Positions 36,216 to 45,762 are shown, counted from the first letter of the stretch. The stretch is 58,543 nt of DNA from Fidelibacterota bacterium (GCA_947475895.1 CANJMF010000021.1:1-58543); one strand, 5' to 3'. The notes: generated by a model not told the origin, from the letters alone. Numbers and translations: made by a program.

Positions 36216-37553
36216 CTAAACCAAAATCTCGCTGATGGGATCCGATGTCTGGTTGCTTCGATCCCCGAAGCGCGGAACATCGACACCCATCACACGCAGC
36301 GCCGTGTAGGTCGTACGGGCAATCGACGTGCCCTTCATATCGATGTGATAGCCGTTTTTCACCTTACCCCCGGCACTTCCCGCCGTCAGCATCGGGATGT
36401 TGTCGAGCCCGTGAAGCAGCGCCAATCCGTGATCGGTATCTCCGACAATGAACATATTGTCGAGCACCGTGCCGTCGCCTTCTTTAATGTTCGCAAAGGC
36501 TTGCACGTAATAAGCAAATCCTTCCATGCAGCGGCGCGTGAACCACGACACCTCCGGCTGATATCCGAGTTTCGAATCAATCGCCTCTTCGTGGGTCGCC
36601 GTGTGGTGCGGTTTGTCGTACCCCGGCTTCGTCGCATTCGATTGCACCTGCGAGTAGCTCATGTTGACGACGCGCGTCTGATCGCAAGCGACCGCCATCG
36701 CCAACAAATCCGTCATCATTTTGTGGCGCTGAATCATGAGCTCGGATGCGTTGCCCATTTTCATGTCGGAGTCTTTCGGAGCCAAGCCGGGATGGCATGC
36801 CGCCAGCGGCTCGGGCTTCGAAAGCTGTTGGTCGAACTGCTGCTCAAGGTGGCGCAAACCGGTGAAATACTGATCGAGGCGCACACGATCTTCCGCGCCG
36901 GCAATCGCATTCAGGTCGCCCATTTCATCCATGACTGCCGACAGCACGCTCTTGCGCGCCATAACACGCGGGCTCGGCTTGAAGTCTTTCGCGTTCGGAT
37001 CCGGAAAATCCGGCCCAAACAAACGCGCATAAAACAGCACTGGCGAATACTCAGCCGGGTTCGGCGTATTCGGATCGTCGTAGGAGAACGACACGCGCGC
37101 ATCGGCGGCGGCCGTGGCCGTCAGCGTCTTGAAGCGGCGCGTGCGGCTAATTTGGTTGGCGATGGTGACATCGCACGTTTCGCTTCCCAGCGTGCGGTTC
37201 GAGGGCGCGATGCCCGTGCGCGAGACTGCCCAACCCGTAAAGTGATCCTGCTTGGGCGAGTTGTCGTAGAACGCATTGCCATTCGTGAGAATGTTGATCT
37301 TGTCACGAATGGGCGCGAGCGCCTGAATTTCATCCGGAAACTCGAAATCCCTGCCGGTTTTTTTCGGTTTGAAAATCTGGGTGTTCATACCGAGACCCCA
37401 GAACCATGTTCCGTAACGCACCGGCATTTTCTCGCCGTCGGCGAGTGCATTGCCGTTGCCGTTCAAAAAGCAGTTCAAGAGCGGCAGGCCGACCGTGACC
37501 GCACCACCATTTAACATGCCGCGAAGAACACGACGTCGATTGAGACGATTCAT
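36216..37553 (-). CDS. DUF1552 (HXXSHH-family) Tat-exported protein, copy B
   Basis: A 445-residue paralogue of 30180 with the same Tat signal (MNRLNRRRVLRGMLNGG) and the motif KPHHTATHE. The long block SPRVMARKSVLS and the end SDPISEILV are identical in both copies. Divergence is concentrated around residues 270-320 and 380-400. It starts 12 bp after the DUF1592 gene, so it is translationally close-coupled. Function undetermined in the family. Confidence 0.92.
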   Translation of the reverse strand: MNRLNRRRVLRGMLNGGAVTVGLPLLNCFLNGNGNALADGEKMPVRYGTWFWGLGMNTQIFKPKKTGRDFEFPDEIQALAPIRDKINILTNGNAFYDNSPKQDHFTGWAVSRTGIAPSNRTLGSETCDVTIANQISRTRRFKTLTATAAADARVSFSYDDPNTPNPAEYSPVLFYARLFGPDFPDPNAKDFKPSPRVMARKSVLSAVMDEMGDLNAIAGAEDRVRLDQYFTGLRHLEQQFDQQLSKPEPLAACHPGLAPKDSDMKMGNASELMIQRHKMMTDLLAMAVACDQTRVVNMSYSQVQSNATKPGYDKPHHTATHEEAIDSKLGYQPEVSWFTRRCMEGFAYYVQAFANIKEGDGTVLDNMFIVGDTDHGLALLHGLDNIPMLTAGSAGGKVKNGYHIDMKGTSIARTTYTALRVMGVDVPRFGDRSNQTSDPISEILV

Positions 37554-37565
37554 AAATTCCACTCC

Positions 37566-39326
37566 CTATTTGGGATTTTCGGCAACGACTTGCAACAACG
37601 GCACGCTCGCGGTTTTTTTCGGCTCCGGCTTAGGGACCGGCTTGGAAACCGTTGAGAATGCATCGTTGAGCGCGATTGCCTTAAGTAACCCACGCAAACG
37701 ATAGTTTTGCGCCGCGAAGTTTTTATTGAGTTCGACCAGCGCGGGTTCTGCATTCAAAGAAACCGCTCCGCCGGTTGCATAGCTGTACGCGCGACGAACC
37801 AAGCAACCCGGCAAAGCGGGATTGTCGTGAACGGCGCGACTCAGTCCGTCGACGTCCGAGAAGTCTTTGCCATCAAGGCTGCCGGTGGCATCGATTGCAG
37901 TGCCTTTCTCGTCGGTACGGTATTGTCCGGCGCCGTCGAAGTTTTCCAGAGCCAAGCCCATCGGATCAGTGATCTTGTGGCATCCCGCGCAAACGGGGTT
38001 CGCGCGGTGAGCTGTGAGGCGATCGCGCGCGGTGCGGAAGTTTGACTTCGGATCATTGACCGCCGAGAAGTCCACGTTCGCAGGCGGCGGCGGAACCTTT
38101 TGACACAAGATCAATTCGCGCAGGGCTTTGCCGCGCAAAGTCGCCGAACTGCGGGTCGGATGCGAGTGCAACGCGAGGAAGCTCACCTGCGTGAGAATGC
38201 CGGCGCGATGCGCTTCCGGTGGAAACTCGATGGCATGCCAGCCTGGAGGTGTCGTCACGCCATAAATGATGGCCAATGCCGGCGAAACGAATGTTTCCCG
38301 CGTCGTATAAAGATCGCGGTAATCCCGATCTTTTGTGAGCAACTGATCGACCACTGTACGGAGCGTTTGCTCGCGTGCATCGCCGGACGCTTCACCGAGA
38401 TAATAAGGATAGATCACGCCGTCCTTGGCGAGCGTCACGAAATCCTCGAAGCCGAACATATCGTCGAACAGCGAACGCACGCCTGTTTCAAGCCGCGGGC
38501 TGGCCAGCATCATGTCGACAATTTTGGCGCGGCCCTTTTCCGTATCCAACTGCCCGCGCGCCGCGGCTTGCCGCAGGACCGCGTCGGGCGCTGCGTTCCA
38601 CAAAAAGAGACTTAGGCGCGACGCCAGCGAATGGGCATCCAGGCGCATCTGCCCAGGATGATGAGGGTCCGGTTCCTCGCGCTCGGCCACGAACAATACA
38701 TTCGGGCTCAGCAGGACGCCTTCGAGCGCCAGTTGCAGACCGGCATAAAAATCGTTGAGCTGCGTGGCGGCCTTGTTGGATTCAGCAACGAACTTCGCGA
38801 GATGCGCTTTAGACAAAGGCGCGCGGTAAAGATAATTGCTGACCTCGCCGAGAAATTTCTCAGCGCATGCGTCGTCGGCGGCCTTATCGGATTTCGGTTT
38901 GCACGGAAGCAGCGTTGCGCGCCGATCGGGCGAAAGCACCTGCGCCGAAACGATGCTGGCGACTTTCTGATACGTCTCGATTTGCGCGCCGCTGACGCCG
39001 GCTACAGACGCACCGGCAATCAGAAGTCCGTCCGTGCGCTCTAAAGGTGCGAACTTAACGTCGATCTTAATGTCGGGGCCGAAATAGTACTGAACGGTGT
39101 TGATGTACTGCTGTGTCGTCAGCAGCCGAAGACGACGCGGCGATCCAACGACCGTCCCCGCTTCCTTGGCCTCAACGTCTTTTGCCGACGCCGTGACAAT
39201 CGATGAGCCGCTGAGAAATACGCCCGCAGGCAGCACAACCGCTGCAGCAAACAATAGGGCACGCGTCACAAACGTTTTGCGTACGCGCGCGCCTTCACGA
39301 CCGAAATGTTTTCCAACCAATCTCAA
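37566..39326 (-). CDS. DUF1592-family cytochrome-like protein, copy B
   Basis: A 586-residue paralogue of 31535. The start is TTG at 39326 behind GGAGG, the same unusual start as in copy A, which supports both calls. Domain order is the same, with one CAGCHKITDPMG heme-c motif. An N-terminal hydrophobic segment (ALLFAAAVVLPAGVFLSG) serves as signal or anchor. The leader sequences of the two copies share GCTAA-AAGA-CAA-GCGGAGGG, so the duplication included the ribosome binding region but not the more distant promoter. Confidence 0.92.
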   Translation of the reverse strand: MRLVGKHFGREGARVRKTFVTRALLFAAAVVLPAGVFLSGSSIVTASAKDVEAKEAGTVVGSPRRLRLLTTQQYINTVQYYFGPDIKIDVKFAPLERTDGLLIAGASVAGVSGAQIETYQKVASIVSAQVLSPDRRATLLPCKPKSDKAADDACAEKFLGEVSNYLYRAPLSKAHLAKFVAESNKAATQLNDFYAGLQLALEGVLLSPNVLFVAEREEPDPHHPGQMRLDAHSLASRLSLFLWNAAPDAVLRQAAARGQLDTEKGRAKIVDMMLASPRLETGVRSLFDDMFGFEDFVTLAKDGVIYPYYLGEASGDAREQTLRTVVDQLLTKDRDYRDLYTTRETFVSPALAIIYGVTTPPGWHAIEFPPEAHRAGILTQVSFLALHSHPTRSSATLRGKALRELILCQKVPPPPANVDFSAVNDPKSNFRTARDRLTAHRANPVCAGCHKITDPMGLALENFDGAGQYRTDEKGTAIDATGSLDGKDFSDVDGLSRAVHDNPALPGCLVRRAYSYATGGAVSLNAEPALVELNKNFAAQNYRLRGLLKAIALNDAFSTVSKPVPKPEPKKTASVPLLQVVAENPK

Positions 39327-39615
39327 CGCGCTCCCTCCGCCTTGTCTTTTTAGCGCGCCAGATCCATCCAATGAAGCTGCGAAAAAAATATAAAAGGAGC
39401 CATGCGTATCGCTCCCTCAGACAATCGTTACCGAATAAAGACGATAGTCTATGAGCCGCCGCTTGTCGTGACTGTCGCCTACACGACACATCGCAAAGAA
39501 GCTTATCGCGCTAAGCCATTAATATAGCACGATAATGCTGGCCAAAACAGCGCCTTTAACGTACCCGAACGGCGACGACATCTTTGGATGCGACGAAGCC
39601 ATATGGCCCCCGGGG
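39327..39615. other. upstream region of operon copy B
   Basis: Part of a 380-bp gap (39327-39706). It contains an AT-rich block (GAAAAAAATATAAAAGG, near 39380) flanked by an imperfect GGAGC/GCTCC hairpin, a likely place for the promoter of operon B, but I could not fix a -35/-10 pair. No gene is supported. Confidence 0.4.
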
Positions 39616-39705
39616 CATAAGTTCATGGGGTCGTTTGCCAGGCCGAATACGCCCGCCGTTTCAAAGCCTTCGCGGGTCGAGATTCATAAGTTCATGGGCT
39701 CGTTT
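39616..39705. repeat. two near-identical 21-bp direct repeats
   Basis: CATAAGTTCATGGG-TCGTTT occurs at 39616-39636 and 39685-39705, differing at one base (G or C). The copies start 69 bp apart and end 1 bp before the stop codon of the metallo-hydrolase gene. In one frame both read HKFMGSF, but the surrounding frame has no ribosome binding site. They look like units of a dispersed non-coding repeat. Confidence 0.7.
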
Positions 39706-39706
39706 T

Positions 39707-40627
39707 TCACGTTTTGAGCGAGCGATAGACCAAGCGCACGAAGTTGGCGCTTCCGGCTTCATTGGCGCCGGCTTTCAATTCGAGGTCGGTGATAGGTTTT
39801 GCCGCCACCGCGTCTTCTTCGCTCTTTCCGTCTTTGATGAGCTTGGCAACGCGGTCGCGCGCGGCCACGAGAAGGTCGCGATACGCGGTGATCTCGGCCC
39901 GGTTCAAAAGCGGGCCGTGCCCCGGCACATACTTTGTGTCGGCATTGGTCATCTTTAAATATCCGTCGACGGCGGCGATCATTCCTTTGACGTTGCCCCC
40001 GTTCGCCACGTCGATGTTGGGATAACGCGCGCCGACAGTCACGATATCGCCCGTCGAGAGCACATTGGCATCGGCGAAATAAATCGCGCTGTCGCCATCC
40101 GTATGCGCGGCCGGCTCGTGCACGATCTGCGCCGTGCGGCCTTTAACCTTCAACGATGTCGTATTGGCGTATGTCTGCGTGGGCACATTCCCCGGCGCCG
40201 GTGGAGTCTTCGCTCCGGTCAACGCGTTGAGCGATCCCTCCGACAGACGCTTACCGACATTGGGATCGGCGACAATGACAACGCCATCTTTTTTGAAGCC
40301 TTCGTTGCCGCCGGTGTGATCGCCGTGGAAGTGCGTGTTCACTAAGTATTTTATGGGCAACGGCGAAAGGGCTTTGATCGCGGCGGCGATCTTGTCGTGC
40401 AGCGGCGCGAATTGGCCGTCGACCATGATGATGCCGTCATCACCAATGGCCACGGTGATATTCCCGCCCTGGCCCGTCAGCATGTAAGTTTTCTTGCCGA
40501 GGTCGGTCGCTTGTATTTCGACTTTCGAGAAATCCGGCGCCGCCACGGGGGCAGCCGCCTGTTGCGCATGAGCGTCGGCAGCGAAGAGAAGCGCCGCAGC
40601 GAAAGCCACTGTTATCTTGCGTTGCAT
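39707..40627 (-). CDS. exported metallo-beta-lactamase-fold hydrolase
   Basis: A 306-residue protein with a signal peptide (ending AHA-QQAAAP) and a metallo-beta-lactamase fold. The zinc motif NTHFHGDHTGGN gives H99, H101, D103 and H104; downstream metal ligands are probably the His in VHEPAAHTDGD and in VPGHGPLLN. Such periplasmic members are often annotated as quinoprotein-relay or cyclase-like hydrolases and the substrate cannot be read from sequence. True beta-lactamase activity is not implied. It lies between operon copy B and an SDR gene, all leftward. Confidence 0.88.
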   Translation of the reverse strand: MQRKITVAFAAALLFAADAHAQQAAAPVAAPDFSKVEIQATDLGKKTYMLTGQGGNITVAIGDDGIIMVDGQFAPLHDKIAAAIKALSPLPIKYLVNTHFHGDHTGGNEGFKKDGVVIVADPNVGKRLSEGSLNALTGAKTPPAPGNVPTQTYANTTSLKVKGRTAQIVHEPAAHTDGDSAIYFADANVLSTGDIVTVGARYPNIDVANGGNVKGMIAAVDGYLKMTNADTKYVPGHGPLLNRAEITAYRDLLVAARDRVAKLIKDGKSEEDAVAAKPITDLELKAGANEAGSANFVRLVYRSLKT

Positions 40628-40697
40628 GATGCAGTCCTTCCTGAAATGAACGGGGCAAGTCTGAAGCGATTGCCCGCAAGAAACAACGCCCGTTTAT

Positions 40698-41459
40698 CTA
40701 CTTCGGCGCCATTCGCAGCGCACCGTCGAGACGTATGACCTCGCCGTTGATCATGCGATTTTCGCAAATATGCGCCGCAAGCGCCGCATACTCCTCAGGC
40801 TTGCCAAGGCGCGCAGGAAAAGGCACCGAGGCGCCGAGCGATGTTTGCGTTTCTTCCGGCAAGCCCAGCAGCATGGGCGTAAGAAAAAGGCCCGGTGCAA
40901 TCGTAACCACGCGGATGCCCAGCCGCGACAAATCCCGCGCCGCCGGCAACGTAAGCCCGACCACGCCCGCCTTTGATGCGGCGTAAGCGACTTGCCCGAT
41001 CTGGCCTTCATAAGCGGCAATCGACGCCGTGTTGATGATGATGCCGCGTTCGCCGTCTTCGAGCGGATCAAGCCGGCTCATGGCATCGGCCGCCAGCCGC
41101 AACACGTTAAAAGTTCCGATGAGATTGACGCCAATCACCTTGCTGAACGCATCGAGTGCCAGCGGTCCATCGCGGCCAACGGTGCGCCCGGCTGGCGCGA
41201 TGCCGGCGCAGTTCACAGCGATGCGCGCAACACCGTGAGCCGCGGCCGCTTCCGCCAGCGCCGCCAAAACGCTTTCACCACTCGTGACGTCGCAACGGAT
41301 CGCGCGGCCGCCAATTTCTTTGGCCACGATTTCGGCCTTCGCTTGATCGATGTCGAAGAGGGAAACTTTTGCGCCTTTACTCGCCAACAAACGCGCCGTC
41401 GCCGCACCCAAGCCCGAACCCGCGCCCGTTACAACGGCGGCCGTATCTGCGAATTTCAT
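40698..41459 (-). CDS. SDR-family dehydrogenase, 3-hydroxyacyl-CoA dehydrogenase type II-like
   Basis: A 253-residue short-chain dehydrogenase. The NAD-binding TGAGSGLG at residues 11-18, the acidic residue in FDID (favouring NAD), the NCAGIAP motif and the catalytic Ser/Tyr/Lys in NTASIA...YAASKAG are all present. The [16 protein letters not shown] segment is typical of the HSD10/type II 3-hydroxyacyl-CoA dehydrogenase group, which oxidises short-chain and branched 3-hydroxyacyl-CoAs, for instance from isoleucine. GGAGG lies upstream of the ATG. It is cytoplasmic, unlike its exported neighbours. Confidence 0.9.
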   Translation of the reverse strand: MKFADTAAVVTGAGSGLGAATARLLASKGAKVSLFDIDQAKAEIVAKEIGGRAIRCDVTSGESVLAALAEAAAAHGVARIAVNCAGIAPAGRTVGRDGPLALDAFSKVIGVNLIGTFNVLRLAADAMSRLDPLEDGERGIIINTASIAAYEGQIGQVAYAASKAGVVGLTLPAARDLSRLGIRVVTIAPGLFLTPMLLGLPEETQTSLGASVPFPARLGKPEEYAALAAHICENRMINGEVIRLDGALRMAPK

Positions 41460-41514
41460 ATGCCTTCCTCCTACCCGATCAATTATGGAGCATAAAGCGA
41501 GACAGGCCGCGGGC

Positions 41515-41546
41515 TATAAAAAAATCCCGGCGATTAACCGGGATTT
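41515..41546 (-). terminator. rho-independent terminator after the NHL gene
   Basis: AAATCCCGG (41522-41530) pairs with CCGGGATTT (41538-41546). On the minus strand the stem runs directly into TTTTTTTATA. It ends the leftward beta-propeller gene 23 bp past its stop. Confidence 0.9.
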
Positions 41547-41569
41547 GAGTCTTCTAATAAATCGGAAAA

Positions 41570-42682
41570 CTATTTCGAACGCAGCGTCACTTTCTGAACG
41601 CGGAAGTTGATCATTTCGCTCAGATAAACTTCGTTGTCGCCTTTGCCGCACGACAGTTCGTGCATCCATGCGAACTCGCCTTTTTTGCGGCCTTCGGAAC
41701 CAAATCGTCCGAGCACTTTACCGTCCAGCGACAGCTTGACCACCACGCTCGGCGTCAGATCGTTCGCGTAAATGACGGGGTTCGGGCCCTTCGTGATGCA
41801 AAGCGAGTTTGGCCACAATGAGCGCCAACGCCCTTCGCTATCTTTAGACAATCCCGGCGTTTTCAATTTGACGCCGACGGGGTAGCGGATATCCAGCTTC
41901 ATTTCACGGAGATACTTGCCGTTGTTGTCGAACACTTGAATCCGATTGTTGCCGCGATCGGCGACATAAACGTTATCTTTGGCGTCGACGGCGATGCCGT
42001 GCGGCAGCATGAATTGGCCCTGCCCGGACCCCTTCGTACCCCAGCGCATAATGAATTCACCGTCTTTCGTGAACTTCTGCACCTGAGCGTTTTTATATCC
42101 GTCGCTCACAAAGAGATTCCCCTTCGAGTCAAACGCAACATCGGTCGGCTCCCAGAACAGGCCGTCATTATCCTGGCCGAACGCGGTGTTCGTGGTGATG
42201 TTGCCGTTTTGCTCAATGTGCATTTGCAAAGGCATCACAGATTCTTTTCTGCGGCCAAGCGCGCCGAGGAAACGTCCTTCCTGGTCGAATTTTCCGACAA
42301 GGTTCGAGCCGTTATCGACGATCCAGATATTGTCTTGCGCGTCGATGCGAACCGAGTGCGCCCATGCCATGACGTAATTATTCGGGCCGCCGATCTCGCG
42401 CATGAACTTTCCATCGGGCGCGAATTCAAAAAGTTGGGCCGAGCGTCTAAAATCGATATCACCCGCGCCGCCGGTACGCGAATAGACGTAAATGTTTCCT
42501 TTGGAATCCAAGCTGACGCCGGCCACTTCGCCGAGATGAACATTCGGCGGCATATTCAAATTGCTGATGATGATTTCGGAATCAAAGGGCAGTTCCGGAA
42601 TTTTATCCAAGCCCGACTCTGCCGCCCACGCGCTTCCCGTGATTAGGAATGCAGCGGCGATGAAGAGTGATGTCTTCTTCAT
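41570..42682 (-). CDS. exported NHL-repeat six-bladed beta-propeller protein
   Basis: A 370-residue protein. The start at 42682 (MKKTSLFIAAAFLITGSAWA) is supported by GGGGAGGA upstream and by the signal peptide it creates. The mature chain shows repeated blades, VSLDSKGNIYVYSR, VRIDAQDNIWIVDNGSN, VAFDSKGNLFVSDGYKNAQV and IAVDAKDNVYVADRGNNRIQVF, the NHL pattern. Related proteins include peptidyl-hydroxyglycine lyases and many binding proteins. The specific role is unknown. It sits between the SDR gene and a TonB-dependent receptor gene and has its own terminator. Confidence 0.88.
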   Translation of the reverse strand: MKKTSLFIAAAFLITGSAWAAESGLDKIPELPFDSEIIISNLNMPPNVHLGEVAGVSLDSKGNIYVYSRTGGAGDIDFRRSAQLFEFAPDGKFMREIGGPNNYVMAWAHSVRIDAQDNIWIVDNGSNLVGKFDQEGRFLGALGRRKESVMPLQMHIEQNGNITTNTAFGQDNDGLFWEPTDVAFDSKGNLFVSDGYKNAQVQKFTKDGEFIMRWGTKGSGQGQFMLPHGIAVDAKDNVYVADRGNNRIQVFDNNGKYLREMKLDIRYPVGVKLKTPGLSKDSEGRWRSLWPNSLCITKGPNPVIYANDLTPSVVVKLSLDGKVLGRFGSEGRKKGEFAWMHELSCGKGDNEVYLSEMINFRVQKVTLRSK

Positions 42683-42781
42683 AGCGTCCTCCCCTAAGTA
42701 AATTGAATTTGTTTGAGTAGTTCTATCGCCACCGCTTTGTGGAGGCTTTAGTGCCGAACGTCGTATCTCTCCGTCGCGAAC

Positions 42782-42811
42782 CTCACCCGGCAATCAATAA
42801 TGCCGGGTGAG
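42782..42811. terminator. stem-loop between receptor and NHL genes
   Basis: A perfect 11-bp stem, CTCACCCGGCA (42782-42792) with TGCCGGGTGAG (42801-42811), lies 36 bp past the receptor stop. It has no T-tract, so it may be a rho-assisted terminator or a 3'-end stabiliser. Confidence 0.6.
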
Positions 42812-42846
42812 TTAAGCGAAGTCGACTGGGCTTTCGCCCGCGTTAG

Positions 42847-45762
42847 CTACATTTTGAAGCGAATGCCGACGCGATAAACGGCGCCAAACGAGTCATACAA
42901 AGTGCCGGTTTCCGCCAAGTTTTGGAAGTACTGGGTCACAAGCGGCGGCGGATCGTTGTTGAACATGTTCTTCACCGACAAGAACAGCGAACCGGTAGTC
43001 GAGTCGCCCAGATCGAGTTTGTAAGTGACATTAGCGTCCAGATAGAAGCGCCCCGCGACACGATTGGAATTGATCGTTGGATGATCAGTCGTCGAAGTCG
43101 GGCACCCGCTCGTACATTGAATATACTCGCTGTTGATCGTTCCGCTGCTAACTGCGCGCGCTGTCAGCGAAACGGCCACCGGATCCAATCCATATGTCGC
43201 TGTTGCTGTTAACTTCCAGTCGGGCGGATTGCTTGAGTTGTTTTCGCCGACACGGTTGCTGGGCGCGCTAAACGTGTTGTTCTGATAGTTGCGCAGATAA
43301 AGAGTCATCAAGCCATGTAGTGAGAGTTCACCGCGCCAGTCGGAAACGAATGCCGACATCGGTGTGCGATAGCTGGCTTCAAAGTCAAAGCCTCTTACAT
43401 CCTGCGTCGCCAGGTTGATGGAGAAGAGTTTAATCTGCTGAATGTTACCGCTCGCATTGCGAATGATGTTCGGGCAAACGGATTCATTTTGCTTCGTATA
43501 GCAGACGTCGATGACCTGCTGCACTGTGAGCGGCGCGATCGCACCGTTGATGTCCACATCCCAGAAATCCACTGACGCCGTGAAGCCGTCGAGGAAACGG
43601 GGCTGAATCACAACACCGATACCTGTTGTGTCGGCTTTTTCCGGCAAGAGCCCGGGGTTGCCGCCTTGCGATGTCGTACCCAACGGATATTGCGGCGAGC
43701 CCGGCTGAAAGCGATCGATAATCTGCGGACTTGCAGAGCCAATGCTTCCTGGCTGGAAGAGTTCTTGTAGATTGGGCGCACGAATGTCGCGCGACCGTGT
43801 GATGCGGAATTTAAGATCGTCGATCGGCGTATAGGTCGTGCCGAATTTGTAGGTCGTGACGAACCCCGAGAGCTCATATCCCGTGAAGCGAACCGCGGCC
43901 GTGAAATCCCAGGACTGCGCCCAGCTTTCACCCTTGGCGAGCGGGATAACCGTTTCCAATGCGCCTTCGGTTACAGATTGCGCGCCGGCAAGGCTCGGTA
44001 GATTTCCAAGAACGTGACCACCGGCAAGCGACTGAGGATCGGTGACAGCAAGCACGGCGTCTTTCCGATGCTCGACGCTCACAGCAAGTGAAACCGGACC
44101 GGCCCACAGTGAGAATGGCTCGCCGGTGGCTGAAGCCGCATAGGTCGTCTGCTCGACCAACGCGTGTTGAAATGAAGCCAGGCCATCGTTGTTGATCCAG
44201 TTGAACGCGGCCGTGTTGCCGTTATTCACGCCGACGCCGAGGGCATTCCACGGCTTACATCCGTTGGTCGGAGCCGTGAGTGTCGAGCGGCAAACGATCT
44301 GGCCGTTTGCGGGATTCACGACAGCGTCGATAGCCTGGAGATAGCGCGCTCTTAAAATCGCATCGGGGCTACGGAACCCGATCTTTGTCGCGCCGTAAGC
44401 GTAATATGCGTTCCAATGCCATGAGGTATCAAAAGCGTTGAAGGCGCCTTCAAGGCCGGCATTGATTCGGTTCGTGATGCGAAGGCTGTCGTTTCCGATC
44501 GGGATCATATCGCCGTTGGTCGTACCGAGCTGGAAGTTCGTGACCCCGGCCGTCACCATCGCTGCGCGGACCGATGCCGGCAGATAGGCGTTGTCGACCT
44601 GGATCGTTGGGCTGGTGGGGCCGCCCAAAATCCATGGGGAGGCGATATCGTTTCTCAGATGACTCTGTTGCCAACCCCACTGAACAAACGCATTGAGATT
44701 GTCTGTCACGTCATAGCCGACACGGGCGAATAAGCTGTCGTTCGTTTGATGCGGGTCGATATCGGAAAACGGACGTAAATCGCCTAATGCCCAATCGCCA
44801 CCGACGTTAAACGGATTCGAGAAAGTCGATCCGTATTGGTATTTGAAAGGCGTGCCATTTGCACCGAACGCGGTCCCCTTCAACGGACCGGAAACGATAA
44901 TACCGCCCGGTGTCATCGTGCCCGGTGCGGTATTGAACTGCACCAACTGCTGCGGTTGACCATTGGTCGCGGTGTAGAGGGGATTCACGATTTGTTGGAA
45001 ACCGGTACGGTTCCACGCGCGTCCGCCGTCTCCGCTAATGCCTTGGTTGTGCATATGCTCGCCCGACAGCAAAACGTGCCCGCGATCATCCGCGAAACCG
45101 AAACCGGCTGACAAATCGACTTTATAGTTTTTGTCGTCGCCGTAATTGGTGAGGCCACCCGAAAGCTCGGCCTTCACGCCGGTGAATTTTCTGTCGAGCA
45201 CGAAGTTCACGACCCCGGCTACCGCGTCGGAGCCGTACACGGCCGAAGCGCCGCCGGTAACCACGTCCACGCGCGAGACTAACTGCGCCGGGAATGACGC
45301 GACATCAACGATCCCTGAAAGCGCAGAACCAACGGCACGCTGTCCATCAAGCAGCACCAACACACGGTTAGCGCCAAGTGACCGCAGGTTCAGGGTTTGA
45401 AGGCCCGCAGTTCCGGGAGAAAGCGATGTCCCGCCGCTTGCGGCCGTGTTGCTGCCCGTAATCGCGGGCATTGTATTCAAGAAATTGAGGAGATTGGAAT
45501 CGGCACTCCTCTCGAGCTGCTCCGTTCCGACAACAGTCAGTGGCGTCGGAGCTTCGTATCCTTCGCGAACGATGCGCGAACCGGTAACAACGATTTCTTC
45601 AACGGGGGCCTGTTCGGCAGTTTGCTTTGCGGTTTGCGCCATTGCCAATCCTGGCAATCCCATTGCGATTGCGATCGCGGTCGTCGACATCATTACGTTG
45701 ATGCGGTTTTTTCTCTGCGTACAGGCACGCAGATTCACGGTGGCGCCATCAAAAGAAGCCAT
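42847..45762 (-). CDS. TonB-dependent outer-membrane receptor
   Basis: Gated outer-membrane transporter of 971 residues. GGGGGGAGA precedes the ATG. The signal peptide ends LAMA-QTAKQ, followed by the TonB box EEIVVTGSRI. The plug domain has LNLRSLGANRVLVLLDGQR and VDVVTGGASAVYGSDAVAGVVNF, the pattern of proteobacterial receptors with a LRGLG-type plug. The 22-strand barrel ends YRVGIRFKM. Substrate is unknown; such receptors are abundant in alphaproteobacteria and import carbohydrates, peptides or metal chelates. The receptor fragment at 58395 has a closely similar C terminus. It is the first gene of the 20-kb leftward series. Confidence 0.93.
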   Translation of the reverse strand: MASFDGATVNLRACTQRKNRINVMMSTTAIAIAMGLPGLAMAQTAKQTAEQAPVEEIVVTGSRIVREGYEAPTPLTVVGTEQLERSADSNLLNFLNTMPAITGSNTAASGGTSLSPGTAGLQTLNLRSLGANRVLVLLDGQRAVGSALSGIVDVASFPAQLVSRVDVVTGGASAVYGSDAVAGVVNFVLDRKFTGVKAELSGGLTNYGDDKNYKVDLSAGFGFADDRGHVLLSGEHMHNQGISGDGGRAWNRTGFQQIVNPLYTATNGQPQQLVQFNTAPGTMTPGGIIVSGPLKGTAFGANGTPFKYQYGSTFSNPFNVGGDWALGDLRPFSDIDPHQTNDSLFARVGYDVTDNLNAFVQWGWQQSHLRNDIASPWILGGPTSPTIQVDNAYLPASVRAAMVTAGVTNFQLGTTNGDMIPIGNDSLRITNRINAGLEGAFNAFDTSWHWNAYYAYGATKIGFRSPDAILRARYLQAIDAVVNPANGQIVCRSTLTAPTNGCKPWNALGVGVNNGNTAAFNWINNDGLASFQHALVEQTTYAASATGEPFSLWAGPVSLAVSVEHRKDAVLAVTDPQSLAGGHVLGNLPSLAGAQSVTEGALETVIPLAKGESWAQSWDFTAAVRFTGYELSGFVTTYKFGTTYTPIDDLKFRITRSRDIRAPNLQELFQPGSIGSASPQIIDRFQPGSPQYPLGTTSQGGNPGLLPEKADTTGIGVVIQPRFLDGFTASVDFWDVDINGAIAPLTVQQVIDVCYTKQNESVCPNIIRNASGNIQQIKLFSINLATQDVRGFDFEASYRTPMSAFVSDWRGELSLHGLMTLYLRNYQNNTFSAPSNRVGENNSSNPPDWKLTATATYGLDPVAVSLTARAVSSGTINSEYIQCTSGCPTSTTDHPTINSNRVAGRFYLDANVTYKLDLGDSTTGSLFLSVKNMFNNDPPPLVTQYFQNLAETGTLYDSFGAVYRVGIRFKM

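Noticed and set aside
34854-37514. An 886-codon open frame on the plus strand
   Set aside because: It is antisense to the well-supported PF03640-like and DUF1552 genes, has no ribosome binding site or recognisable domain, and is rich in Arg/His as expected of a GC-driven shadow frame.
39535-39717. A 60-codon gene containing HKFMGSF twice
   Set aside because: It has no ribosome binding site, and its only notable content is the 21-bp direct repeat, which is better explained as a non-coding repeat.
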